From positions 1-7,298 of the forward strand of contig JBFJWU010000168.1 of assembly GCA_041623475.1 (NCBI GenBank): a stretch of DNA of 7,298 nucleotides, written 5' to 3'. Positions 1-6,656 of the stretch are shown here, in pieces; within the stretch, counting starts at the first letter, position 1, and every line of letters starts with the position of its first letter. The DNA comes from JBFJWU01 sp041623475 [NCBI: bacterium] (GTDB lineage: Bacteria > J088). The notes below the pieces were generated by a model. The model made no database searches. It worked only from the letters and a program-made list of their open reading frames with translations, and was not told the DNA's origin. The translations under genes and the position numbers were made by a program.

Positions 1-1100
1 GCGGCGGCCTGGCCGAACTGCACCCGGCTGATATGGGTGCCCACGTACTGACTGAACTTGTTGACCGAACCGGGATTAACCCGGCGGATGTCGAGGACGT
101 CGTCGTTGGCTGCCTGGACACGATTGGGTCCCAGGCAGGAGATATCGCCCGGACCTGCGGGCTGGCCGCGGGCCTGCCCGAGGAGATCCCCGGGACAACG
201 GTTGATCGCCAGTGCGGATCGTCGCAGCAGGCGGTCCATTTTGCGGCCCAGGGCGTGATGAGTGGTACCCAGGATATGGTCATCGCCGGCGGTGTCCAGA
301 ATATGAGCACAATCCCGATTGGCGCGTCGATGATCGTTGCCCGGGAATTCGGCATCAAGGACCCCTTTTCCGGTTCCAAAGGATGGGTCGAGCGCTACGG
401 AACGCAGCCGGTGACCCAGTTCCACGGTGCGGAAATGATCGCTGAAAAATGGGACATCAGCCGGCAGGATATGGAAGAGTTCGCATATGAGAGCCATCAG
501 CGGGCATTGAAGGCCCAGGCCGAAGGGCGCTTTGACAACGAGATCCACCCGATCAATGGTGTAACGGCCGACGAAGGCCCCCGTGCCGACACGACCCTGG
601 AAAAGATGGCAACGTTGAAAACACTGGCCGAGGGCGGACGCCTGACGGCCGCGGTTGCCAGCCAGATTTCCGATGGCGCGGCCGCGATGCTGATTGCGTC
701 AGAGCAGGCCGTCAAGGACCATGGCCTTAAGCCCCGTGCCCGGGTTCACCACCTGAGTGTGCGCGGCGCTGACCCGATCCTGATGCTGACGGGCCCGATT
801 CCGGCGACCCGCTATGCGATGGAAAAGACCGGTATGAGCCTGGATGAGATCGACCTGGTCGAAATTAACGAAGCATTTGCATCCGTGGTCCTGGCCTGGC
901 AGAAAGAACTGGACGCCGACATGGACAAAGTCAATGTCAACGGCGGTGCGATTTCGCTGGGACATCCGCTGGGTGCGACCGGTTGCCGCCTGATGACAAC
1001 CCTGCTGAACGAACTGGAACGCACCGGCGGGCGATACGGGCTGCAGACGATGTGCGAGGGCGGCGGACAGGCCAACGTCACGATTATCGAACGCCTCTAA
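1..1100 (+). CDS. fadA6: Thiolase (acetyl-CoA acyltransferase), FadA6-like; 5' partial
   Basis: Degradative thiolase that cleaves a 3-oxoacyl-CoA with free CoA. The reading frame is already open at base 3 (Gly-Gly-Leu-Ala-Glu-Leu-His-Pro-Ala-Asp) before the first in-window Met at base 33. That upstream stretch matches the N-terminal part of thiolases, so the true start lies outside the window and probably about 15-25 residues are missing. The nucleophilic Cys is at bases 213-215 in DRQCGSSQQ. NEAFA is at 867-881, the catalytic His of GHPLGATG at 963-965, and the second active-site Cys of CEGGGQANV at 1053-1055. All catalytic elements are intact and the C-terminus (NVTIIERL) is a normal thiolase end. 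GPIPATRYAMEKTG and GGRLTAAVASQISDGAA resemble the actinobacterial steroid thiolases FadA6/FadA5; FadA6 is the closer match from memory. FadA6 acts late in steroid C/D-ring catabolism. Thiolase family is near certain; the FadA6 subfamily is inferred. Confidence 0.93.
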   Translation, partial: GGLAELHPADMGAHVLTELVDRTGINPADVEDVVVGCLDTIGSQAGDIARTCGLAAGLPEEIPGTTVDRQCGSSQQAVHFAAQGVMSGTQDMVIAGGVQNMSTIPIGASMIVAREFGIKDPFSGSKGWVERYGTQPVTQFHGAEMIAEKWDISRQDMEEFAYESHQRALKAQAEGRFDNEIHPINGVTADEGPRADTTLEKMATLKTLAEGGRLTAAVASQISDGAAAMLIASEQAVKDHGLKPRARVHHLSVRGADPILMLTGPIPATRYAMEKTGMSLDEIDLVEINEAFASVVLAWQKELDADMDKVNVNGGAISLGHPLGATGCRLMTTLLNELERTGGRYGLQTMCEGGGQANVTIIERL

Positions 1101-1162
1101 AGGACTGTTTAATTGTGTTTGTTGCTACTACGAGGCCGGATTCGCACCGGCCTCCAGCGCTC

Positions 1163-1221
1163 CGCTCGGTCGCGCGTCCTCGACGATGCCGCTGGCATCG
1201 ACTGCGGGGCGCTCGGTCGCG
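1163..1221 (+). repeat. 12-base direct repeat inside the palindromic element
   Basis: CGCTCGGTCGCG occurs at 1163-1174 and again at 1210-1221 in the same orientation, on either side of the central hairpin. A direct repeat inside an otherwise inverted structure means these segments do not pair with each other in the long hairpin. They may form competing local structures or represent a nested repeat unit. Confidence 0.7.
1184..1200. repeat. Central perfect hairpin of the palindromic element
   Basis: CGATGCC, a GCT loop, then GGCATCG: a 7-bp perfect stem whose centre (1192) coincides with the midpoint of the 1101-1284 element. No T-run follows it, so it does not look like an intrinsic terminator by itself. 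Confidence 0.75.
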
Positions 1222-1318
1222 GATCACTGTATCCCGTCACGACTTCGGCCTCTCGCGACGCATCAACCACAATCAAACAGTCCTCAGGTGTTTGGGATAG
1301 GGACCGGGTTTAGGGTCA

Positions 1319-2446
1319 GTGCATTTTGCGTTTACAGATGAACAGGAACAGCTGCGGGATATTGCCCGGCGGTTCCTGAATGCCGAGTCCGACCCGATGT
1401 CGGTTCGCAGGGCCATGGCGACCGAAGATGGCTTTGATCGGGATATCTGGTCCAGGGTCGGGTCCGAACTGGGATGGACGGCGTTGGCAATCCCGGAAGC
1501 CTGCGGCGGCTACGGCTTTGGCTTTGTCGAGGTCGTGGCGGTCGCAGAAGAAATGGGGCGCGCCCTGTTCTGTGCTCCCTTCCTGGCAAGTGTCGGGCTG
1601 GCTGCCAATGTTGTCCTGGAAGCCGGAGATGACGAACAGCGTCGTCGGATATTGCCAGCGCTCGCGGACGGCAGCAGGATCGCAACACTGGCCCTGTGCG
1701 AAGGCAGCGGCCAGTGGTCCAGTTCCGGCCTCCAGGCAACTGCGGACCGGGATAGCGACAGTTGGATCCTTAATGGCAGGAAACGGTATGTCCCCTGGGG
1801 GGCGGCAGCGGACCAGATCCTTGTCGTCGCAAACACATCCGACGGGCCGGGAGTCTTTTTAGTCGACAGCGACACACAGGGGTTGCGGATCGATCCGACA
1901 CCGACAATGGACCAGACCCGTCCACAGGCCGAGATCGTGCTTGATGACGTGCGGTGCAGCAATGACGACGTTATCGGTGCGCCGGGTGATGCGGCAATTG
2001 CGGCTGTGGACACAGCACTGGACCTGGCACGGGTGATTCTGGCAGCCGAACAGGTGGGCGGTGCGCAGGCGTGCCTGGACATGGCCGTCGAGTACGCCAA
2101 GGTTCGCGAACAGTTTGGCCAGCCCATCGGACGTTTCCAGGCAATCAAGCACAAATGTGCCGACATGATGATCGCATTGGAGGCCGCACGGTCAGCGGCG
2201 TGGTACGCGGGATGGGTTGCGGCAAACCGGCGCGCAGAGCTGCCCGAAGCTGCGGCTATGGCCCAGGCGACCTGCTCACGTACATACTTTCACTGTGCAG
2301 CCGACAATATCCAGATTCACGGCGGAATCGGGTTTACGTGGGAGCACGATGCCCATTTGTACTTCAAGCGGGCCCGGTCCAGTGAAATCCTGTTCGGTGA
2401 TCCATCGACGAACCGCGACCGGTTTGCCGATGCGGTGGGTTTGTAG
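1319..2446 (+). CDS. Acyl-CoA dehydrogenase family protein, probably a non-catalytic partner subunit
   Basis: FAD-dependent ACAD-fold protein of 375 residues, normal full length, with a GTG start. The N-terminal helical domain (FTDEQEQLRDIARRFL, residues 5-20) is followed by the beta-domain around residues 120-220. The C-terminal helical domain contains REQFGQPIGRFQAIKH (263-278) and IQIHGGIGFTWEHDAHLYFKR (331-351). At the position of the IVD-type catalytic Glu (LERLVLA in IVD) it has Ala237 (DLARVILA). At the position of MCAD Glu376 it has Phe359 (SSEILFGDP). Both canonical bases therefore seem absent. In mycobacterial alpha2beta2 ACADs (FadE26-27, FadE28-29, FadE31-32/33) one subunit also lacks the catalytic base, so this is plausibly the FadE27/28/32/33-type partner. 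Its catalytic mate may be outside the window or may be the ACAD at 3106-4275. It is the first gene after the palindromic element, with only a weak GGG-type Shine-Dalgarno sequence. ACAD family is certain; the non-catalytic role is inferred. Confidence 0.92.
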   Translation: MHFAFTDEQEQLRDIARRFLNAESDPMSVRRAMATEDGFDRDIWSRVGSELGWTALAIPEACGGYGFGFVEVVAVAEEMGRALFCAPFLASVGLAANVVLEAGDDEQRRRILPALADGSRIATLALCEGSGQWSSSGLQATADRDSDSWILNGRKRYVPWGAAADQILVVANTSDGPGVFLVDSDTQGLRIDPTPTMDQTRPQAEIVLDDVRCSNDDVIGAPGDAAIAAVDTALDLARVILAAEQVGGAQACLDMAVEYAKVREQFGQPIGRFQAIKHKCADMMIALEAARSAAWYAGWVAANRRAELPEAAAMAQATCSRTYFHCAADNIQIHGGIGFTWEHDAHLYFKRARSSEILFGDPSTNRDRFADAVGL

Positions 2447-2448
2447 CT

Positions 2449-3105
2449 TTGGAAGGACGAGCGCCAGCATCAGTTTTGGTGGTTTTTTCCAGCTGCAACG
2501 ATCCAGGACAGGCGATCGAGCTGGCCGAGTGGTATGACCTGGAGCATATGAACGATGTGACGGACCATTCCGGTTTCGCAAACGCGACGCGGTTTGAGCT
2601 GGCAACATCACTGACACGGGATCTCGGGCCCGGGTACCTGGCCGTGTATGAGTACGACGGCGGCGATTTACTGGGCGAGTATCGTCGCCTGCAACAGTTT
2701 ATGGACGATATTCCGTTTCATCCCGCATTGTCGATCGATTCGTCTGGTGTTCTGGAACGCGTTGGTTTTGGCCGCGAAGCACGGCGGTCGATGGATCTGC
2801 CGGGGCTGCTGGTCGGGTGTACTGATTGCAACGACCCGGAGCAGGACCAGGAATTCAATGACTGGTACGACTCGGTCCACGCGCCGGACCCGGTGAACAG
2901 CGGTATCTACCAGAGCGCGGCACGATATCGACGGGTCTCGGGTAATCTGCCGTTCTCGTACCTGGCTTTGTACGAATCGACAACGATGGAGCCGATGGCC
3001 AGCGGGGCGTTCATGGAATGGCCCGGCCGTAATCCTGAACTGCATCCTGCACTAGAGATTCGCCACGTCTGGGCGTATAACAAAATATTCAGCCAGGTGA
3101 GCTAG
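2449..3105 (+). CDS. Uncharacterised protein with duplicated dimeric alpha/beta-barrel-like (EthD-like) domain
   Basis: A 218-residue protein of unknown function, visibly an internal duplication. Repeat 1 has CNDP (16-19), EWYDLEHM (27-34), GYLAVYE (62-68) and HPALSI (91-96). Repeat 2 has CNDP (127-130), DWYDSVHA (138-145), SYLALYE (170-176) and HPALEI (199-204). The period is 108-111 residues. The acidic-W-Y-D-x-x-H motif on the first helix, followed by a beta-strand YLAxYE, is typical of ferredoxin-like dimeric alpha/beta-barrel proteins (EthD and relatives). Two copies in one chain could make a pseudo-dimer. There is no signal peptide or membrane segment, so it is probably cytoplasmic. The TTG start lies 2 bases after the previous stop, with GGTGGG at 2434-2439 as a possible ribosome site. 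TTG 2476 or GTG 2479 are alternative starts and would cost about 10 residues before the first strand. The gene is placed between two ACAD genes and is probably cotranscribed. EthD-like is a fold-level guess; no function is claimed. Confidence 0.82.
   Translation: MEGRAPASVLVVFSSCNDPGQAIELAEWYDLEHMNDVTDHSGFANATRFELATSLTRDLGPGYLAVYEYDGGDLLGEYRRLQQFMDDIPFHPALSIDSSGVLERVGFGREARRSMDLPGLLVGCTDCNDPEQDQEFNDWYDSVHAPDPVNSGIYQSAARYRRVSGNLPFSYLALYESTTMEPMASGAFMEWPGRNPELHPALEIRHVWAYNKIFSQVS
3095..3100 (+). promoter_or_regulatory. Ribosome binding site supporting the TTG start at 3106
   Basis: AGGTGA lies 5 bases upstream of TTG 3106, inside the last codons of the preceding gene. It decides this start: the TTG immediately follows the upstream TAG (3103-3105), giving a 0-base junction and likely translational coupling. 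Confidence 0.6.
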
Positions 3106-4275
3106 TTGGACCTTGAATTTACGAAACAGGATCAGGTCTTTCGCGAGGCAGTCCAAGCCTGGCTGCAGGAGAGCCTGACCGGCGAGTTTGCCGTGCTCAA
3201 GGGACGCGGCGGGCCCGGTGACGAGCACGCGTTATTTGCTGAACGCCTGGCGTGGGAACAAAAAATGGGTGCCGAGGGCTGGAAGTGCCTGGGCTGGCCC
3301 GAATCAGCCGGCGGCCGGGATCTGCCACTGAGCCAGCAAATGATTTTTAACGAAGAGTATGTCCGGGCCGGTGGTCCAGGCCAGTTGGGCCATATTGGCG
3401 AAACGTTGTTGGGGCCGACACTGATTCATTTCGGTGATGACGACCAGCGGCAGCGTTTCCTGCCGAACATTGTCGGTGTCAAGGAACTGTGGTGCCAGGG
3501 GTATTCCGAGCCCAATGCCGGCAGCGACCTGGCCAACGTGCAGACTACGGCAGAACTGGATGGCGATGAATGGGTAATCAATGGCCAGAAAGTCTGGACA
3601 TCCGGTGCGCAGTGGTCCCAATGGTGTTTTGTGATTTGCCGGACTGATCGCGAGGCGGCCCGAAAGCACGCGGGATTGTCGTACCTGCTGGTGCCAATGG
3701 ATCAGGAAGGGGTCGACGTTCGCCCCATTCGCCAGATGAGCGGCGAGGCTGAGTTCAACGAAGTTTTCTTTGACAATGCCCGGACATCGGCAGCAAATGT
3801 TGTCGGCGGCGTCAATAATGGCTGGAGAGTCGCGATGGGTACGCTGGCGTTCGAACGCGGTGCGTCGACCCTGGGCCAGCAGGCACAGTTTGAACGAGAA
3901 TTGAACGAGATCACAGATATCGCCCGCAGGAATGGCCGCATTGATGACCCCGGTATCCGGGCTCGCCTGGCTGACGCCTGGATGGGGCTGAAAATCATGC
4001 GCCTGAGCGCCCTGCGAACGTTGGCCAGCGCGGACGAAGCGGCCTTGCCGCCGGCGGCGCTGACGACCAAGATCTACTGGGCGAACTGGCATCGGGACCT
4101 GGGCAAACTGGCGATGGATGTGCTGGGGCTGGATTCAGAAATTGCCGATTCTCGCGACGAACTGACCCAATTGCAGCGGCTGTTCCTGTTTGTGCGGTCC
4201 GATACCATCTACGCGGGATCCAACCAGATTCAACGCAATATCATTGCCGAGCGGGCGCTGGGCCTGCCGCGATAG
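3106..4275 (+). CDS. fadE30: Acyl-CoA dehydrogenase, FadE30-like
   Basis: FAD-dependent acyl-CoA dehydrogenase of 389 residues introducing an alpha,beta double bond into an acyl-CoA thioester. Residues 26-38 (GEFAVLKGRGGPG) and 128-142 (LWCQGYSEPNAGSDL), the beta-domain segment DEWVINGQKVWTSGAQWSQW, and the C-terminus IQRNIIAERALGLPR closely resemble mycobacterial FadE30 (Rv3560c) from memory. FadE30 acts in beta-oxidation of the propionyl side chain of HIP-CoA during steroid C/D-ring breakdown. The MCAD Glu376 position is Ala370 (IYAGSNQIQR). The likely catalytic base is instead Glu250 in LAFERGAST, the IVD-like position, as in many FadE proteins. Start is TTG. The IpdF-like SDR follows after 18 bases, matching the fadE30-ipdF adjacency of the KstR2 regulon. 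ACAD family is certain; FadE30 orthology is likely but the exact substrate is inferred. Confidence 0.93.
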   Translation: MDLEFTKQDQVFREAVQAWLQESLTGEFAVLKGRGGPGDEHALFAERLAWEQKMGAEGWKCLGWPESAGGRDLPLSQQMIFNEEYVRAGGPGQLGHIGETLLGPTLIHFGDDDQRQRFLPNIVGVKELWCQGYSEPNAGSDLANVQTTAELDGDEWVINGQKVWTSGAQWSQWCFVICRTDREAARKHAGLSYLLVPMDQEGVDVRPIRQMSGEAEFNEVFFDNARTSAANVVGGVNNGWRVAMGTLAFERGASTLGQQAQFERELNEITDIARRNGRIDDPGIRARLADAWMGLKIMRLSALRTLASADEAALPPAALTTKIYWANWHRDLGKLAMDVLGLDSEIADSRDELTQLQRLFLFVRSDTIYAGSNQIQRNIIAERALGLPR

Positions 4276-4293
4276 TTACGAAAGGCAAGTTGA

Positions 4294-5073
4294 GTGAAAG
4301 AAACGCCACAGTATCCGCAAAGCCACAACCTGCTGGCGGGCAAAACCGTTGCCATTACCGCAGCAGCAGGCACTGGAATCGGTTTTGCGACGGCCAGGCG
4401 ATGCATCGAGGAAGGCGCGCGAGTCTTTATCAGCGATGCCCACGAACGCCGTGTCGCCGAGGCAGCTGCGCAACTTTCCGAGGTCGCTGGAACGGATATC
4501 GGGTTCCAGGTGTGCGATGTAACGAAGGAAGACCAGGTCCAGGCATTTGTTAACGCAGCCGTCGACAATCTGGGGCACATCGACGTAATGATGAACAACG
4601 CCGGGCTGGGAGGTACTGCAAATGTTGCCGACATGTCCGACGACCAGTGGAACATCGTTATCGACGTTACGCTGACCGGGACATTCCGCATGACGCGGGC
4701 TGTGCTGGCCCACATGATCGGACGCAAGGCGGGCGTGATTGTCAATAATGCCAGCGTCCTGGGTTGGCGCGCCCAGAAGGGGCAGGCGCATTATGCGGCG
4801 GCAAAAGCCGGCGTAATGGCACTGACCAGTTGCGTTGCCCTGGAGGCTGCCGACCATAACATCCGGGTCAATGGCGTCGCGCCCAGCCTGGCCATGCATC
4901 CGTTCCTGGCCAAGGTCACCAGCGACGAACTGCTGGCCGAACTGAAACGGAAAGAGGCATTTGGACGGGCGGCCGAGGTCTGGGAAATTGCCAATGTCAT
5001 GATCTTCCTCGCCAGCGACTATTCAAGCTATATGACAGGCGAGACCGTCAGCGTCAGCAACCAGCGGGCCTGA
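4294..5073 (+). CDS. ipdF: Short-chain dehydrogenase/reductase, IpdF-like
   Basis: Classical SDR of 259 residues with an NAD(P)-binding Rossmann fold. The glycine motif is TAAAGTGIG (22-30), with Ala replacing the usual first Gly, a variant also seen in IpdF as I recall it. Asp48 at the end of strand 2 (FISDAHERR) favours NAD(H) over NADP(H). NNAG is at 101-104, and the catalytic Ser154, Tyr167 and Lys171 lie in NNASVLGWRA...HYAAAK. The C-terminus SDYSSYMTGE...SVSNQRA is nearly the IpdF (Rv3559c) signature. IpdF is an oxidoreductase acting on the 5-oxo/5-hydroxy group of HIP-derived (methylhexahydroindanone propionate) CoA esters in steroid catabolism. It follows the FadE30-like gene directly, supporting a shared pathway. 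The start is GTG 4294 with an AAGG-type ribosome site at 4282-4285. SDR family is certain; the IpdF assignment is strong but made by eye. Confidence 0.94.
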   Translation: MKETPQYPQSHNLLAGKTVAITAAAGTGIGFATARRCIEEGARVFISDAHERRVAEAAAQLSEVAGTDIGFQVCDVTKEDQVQAFVNAAVDNLGHIDVMMNNAGLGGTANVADMSDDQWNIVIDVTLTGTFRMTRAVLAHMIGRKAGVIVNNASVLGWRAQKGQAHYAAAKAGVMALTSCVALEAADHNIRVNGVAPSLAMHPFLAKVTSDELLAELKRKEAFGRAAEVWEIANVMIFLASDYSSYMTGETVSVSNQRA

Positions 5074-5126
5074 ACCTGAATGCCGGCTGACTGGTTTTTC
5101 CTGGTGAGAATGAGCGGTAACAACCC

Positions 5127-5585
5127 ATGACAAAATTGTTTGCGGGTGATCGGCTGGCCGAGCTCAATGGCTTTACGCTGGAGATGGCGGCGGTTCAGTT
5201 GGCAGGATTGGAACTGGTCAAGCAGGAGCCGGGATGTGCTGTGACCCGGTTCAACGTCACCGAGCCGATTTCGGCCGGGTCCGGGTCGTTGCACGGAGCT
5301 GTTTTATATGGCCTGCTGGATGTAACCGGATTCCTGGCTGTATTGCCGATGCTGGCAACCGACAAAGGCGTGGTCACCCACGATGCCCATTTTTCGGTCC
5401 TGTCGCAGGTACCCCGTGGGCACGATGTTGAGCTTCGTGCCGATGTTGAACGGTTGGGGCGCTCAATTGCGTTTATCCGGGTCGAGGCGTACGACGTCAG
5501 CGACTCGCCCGAGCGGCTGCTGGCGACTGCGAAAGTTACCAAATCGGTGCTGGATTTATCCCGGCGTCTTAAATATGCAGACTAA
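5127..5585 (+). CDS. Hotdog-fold thioesterase, PaaI-like
   Basis: A 152-residue single-hotdog protein, the usual length for PaaI/YdiI-type acyl-CoA thioesterases. The motif LHGAVLYGLLDVTGFLAV (55-72) corresponds to the PaaI HGG-x-LLD helix. His56-Gly57 would be the thioester-activating end and Asp65 the likely catalytic acid. The following strands (THDAHFSVLSQVPRG; VELRADVERLGRSIAFIRVEAYD; LLATAKVTKSVL) fit the family pattern. The expected role is hydrolysis of an acyl-CoA to free acid and CoA, either to relieve dead-end CoA esters or as a defined step in the ring-cleavage pathway. The substrate is unknown. An in-frame TAA at 5118-5120 means the gene cannot begin upstream of ATG 5127; the ribosome site is weak (GAGCGG, 5112-5117). 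It sits 53 bases after the SDR and 36 before the F420 enzyme. Confidence 0.85.
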   Translation: MTKLFAGDRLAELNGFTLEMAAVQLAGLELVKQEPGCAVTRFNVTEPISAGSGSLHGAVLYGLLDVTGFLAVLPMLATDKGVVTHDAHFSVLSQVPRGHDVELRADVERLGRSIAFIRVEAYDVSDSPERLLATAKVTKSVLDLSRRLKYAD

Positions 5586-5607
5586 TCCGGGCCTGCGGGC
5601 TCGCTGG

Positions 5608-5614
5608 AAAAGGA
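5608..5614 (+). promoter_or_regulatory. Ribosome binding site for GTG start at 5622
   Basis: AAAAGGA ends 7 bases before the GTG at 5622 and supports that start. A second AGGA at 5617-5620 is too close to the start to be used for it. Confidence 0.55.
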
Positions 5615-5621
5615 ACAGGAC

Positions 5622-6656
5622 GTGGCAGTAAAACTGGGCTTAATGCTGGGATATTCCGGCAGAACCATTTCGATCAACATGGATATGATCCGCGAGGCCG
5701 AGGATATGGGGTACGATTCGGTCTGGACGGCCGAATCATGGGGCTCCGATGCAGTATCTCCGGCGGCCTGGGTCGGCGCCCAGACTAGCAAAATCAAGAT
5801 CGGCACGGGGATTATGCAGATGCCTGGACGCTCGCCGGCAAATACGGCGATGACCGCAATGACCATGGACCAGCTGACCGGTGGCCGGTTTATCCTGGGA
5901 CTGGGGACCTCGGGGCCGCAGGTCGTCGAGGGCTGGCACGGAGTTCCCTGGCACAAGCCGCTCAGTTGGCAGCGGGAATACATTTCAATCGTGCGCACGA
6001 TCCTGCGACGCGAGGAAAAGCTGGAGCACAAGGGCGAGCGGTACCGGATTCCCTACGATGGCCCGAATTCAGCCGGATTGGGCAAACCGCTGAAAAGCAT
6101 GATCCATGGCAGCCCGGACCTCCCCATTTATTCCGGTTCAATGGCACCCAAGGGCCAACAGCTGTCCGGTGAGTTGTTTGACGGCTGTCTGTTGACCTGT
6201 ATGCACCCTGAGTACGGTGATGTCATCTGGGAGAACATCAGGACCGGTGGCGAAAAGGCCGGTCGTGACCTGAACCCGGATAACTTTGACCTGGCGCCGA
6301 TGGTGGCGGTGGTCCTGGGCGATGATGTCGAGGCCTGCCGAGGACCGTTGAAGCTGCAATTATCGCTGTATATCGGCGGGATGGGTTCCAAAAACAAGAA
6401 TTTTTACAAAGAGTACCTGGACAAGGTCGGATTTGCCGAACAGAACCAGAAGATCCAGGGCCTGTTCCTGGAGGGCAAACAGGGTGAGGCGGCCAACGAG
6501 GTAACGGATGAAATGATTGACACCCTTTACCTGGTTGGACCAAAGGAGCGAATTCGCGATCGCTTTGAGGTCTGGAAGGAAGCCCCTGTCGGCACGATCA
6601 TGATCGGTGCGATGCAGCCCGTCGCTGTGCGCCTGATGGCGGAGCTTAATTCATGA
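5622..6656 (+). CDS. Luciferase-like (LLM) F420-dependent oxidoreductase, Rv3520c-like
   Basis: TIM-barrel flavin/deazaflavin oxidoreductase of 344 residues, full length for the bacterial luciferase-like family. N-terminal KLGLMLGYSGR, SVWTAESWGSD (33-43), KIGTGIMQMPGRSPANTAM (59-77) and GGRFILGLGTSGPQVVEGWHG (87-107) are typical of F420-dependent LLM enzymes. From memory they match the mycobacterial Rv3520c type, including the later LSLYIGGMGSKNKNFY segment. Rv3520c lies in the KstR steroid regulon but its reaction is, to my knowledge, undefined. The enzyme should transfer hydride to or from F420 on a cyclic intermediate. The next gene overlaps by 4 bases and encodes an F420:NADP oxidoreductase, which supports F420 rather than FMN as the cofactor. 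Start is GTG. Family confidence is high; substrate and direction are unknown. Confidence 0.92.
   Translation: MAVKLGLMLGYSGRTISINMDMIREAEDMGYDSVWTAESWGSDAVSPAAWVGAQTSKIKIGTGIMQMPGRSPANTAMTAMTMDQLTGGRFILGLGTSGPQVVEGWHGVPWHKPLSWQREYISIVRTILRREEKLEHKGERYRIPYDGPNSAGLGKPLKSMIHGSPDLPIYSGSMAPKGQQLSGELFDGCLLTCMHPEYGDVIWENIRTGGEKAGRDLNPDNFDLAPMVAVVLGDDVEACRGPLKLQLSLYIGGMGSKNKNFYKEYLDKVGFAEQNQKIQGLFLEGKQGEAANEVTDEMIDTLYLVGPKERIRDRFEVWKEAPVGTIMIGAMQPVAVRLMAELNS

Larger units (their letters stand above)
1101..1284. repeat. 184-base imperfect palindromic element (MITE/REP-like or structured RNA)
   Basis: Non-coding stretch between the thiolase stop and the next gene. Bases 1101-1117 (AGGACTGTTTAATTGTG) are the reverse complement of 1268-1284 with one mismatch (1111 against 1274). 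Pairing continues patchily inward, and 1132-1144 pairs with 1240-1252 with two non-Watson-Crick positions, one of them G-T. A perfect 7-bp hairpin (1184-1190 with 1194-1200, 3-base loop) lies at the exact centre. The left half can alternatively form an 8-bp local hairpin (1132-1139 with 1147-1154). The ends are AT-rich and the interior GC-rich. No convincing target-site duplication flanks it. The layout suits a miniature inverted-repeat or REP-like element, or a folded RNA acting between genes. No known family was recognised. Confidence 0.7.

Noticed and set aside
1184-1200. Intrinsic terminator after the thiolase gene
   Set aside because: The hairpin is good but is not followed by a T-run on either strand, so termination cannot be claimed.
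983-1313. Plus-strand open frames running from the thiolase end through the palindromic element
   Set aside because: Their translations are Arg-rich with no family signature. One overlaps the thiolase in another frame and the other is made mostly of the inverted-repeat element.
1285-1318. Possible KstR or KstR2 operator or promoter upstream of the first ACAD gene
   Set aside because: No segment matches the TnnAACnnGTTnnA or AGCAAGnnCTTGCT-type palindromes well, and no convincing -35/-10 pair was seen.
1510-2166. Long minus-strand open frame opposite the first ACAD gene
   Set aside because: Its translation is low-complexity (Ser/Arg/Ala rich) with no domain, and it mirrors a clearly conserved plus-strand ACAD in a high-GC region where antisense frames stay open by chance.
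3304-4092. Minus-strand open frame of 262 codons opposite the FadE30-like gene
   Set aside because: No recognisable motifs or ribosome site, and it lies entirely antisense to a well-supported ACAD.
5110-5130. Six-codon leader frame (Met-Ser-Gly-Asn-Asn-Pro) whose TGA overlaps the thioesterase ATG
   Set aside because: The only Shine-Dalgarno-like sequence (GGTGAG, 5103-5108) is one base from its ATG, too close for normal initiation. It is probably chance, though coupling cannot be excluded.
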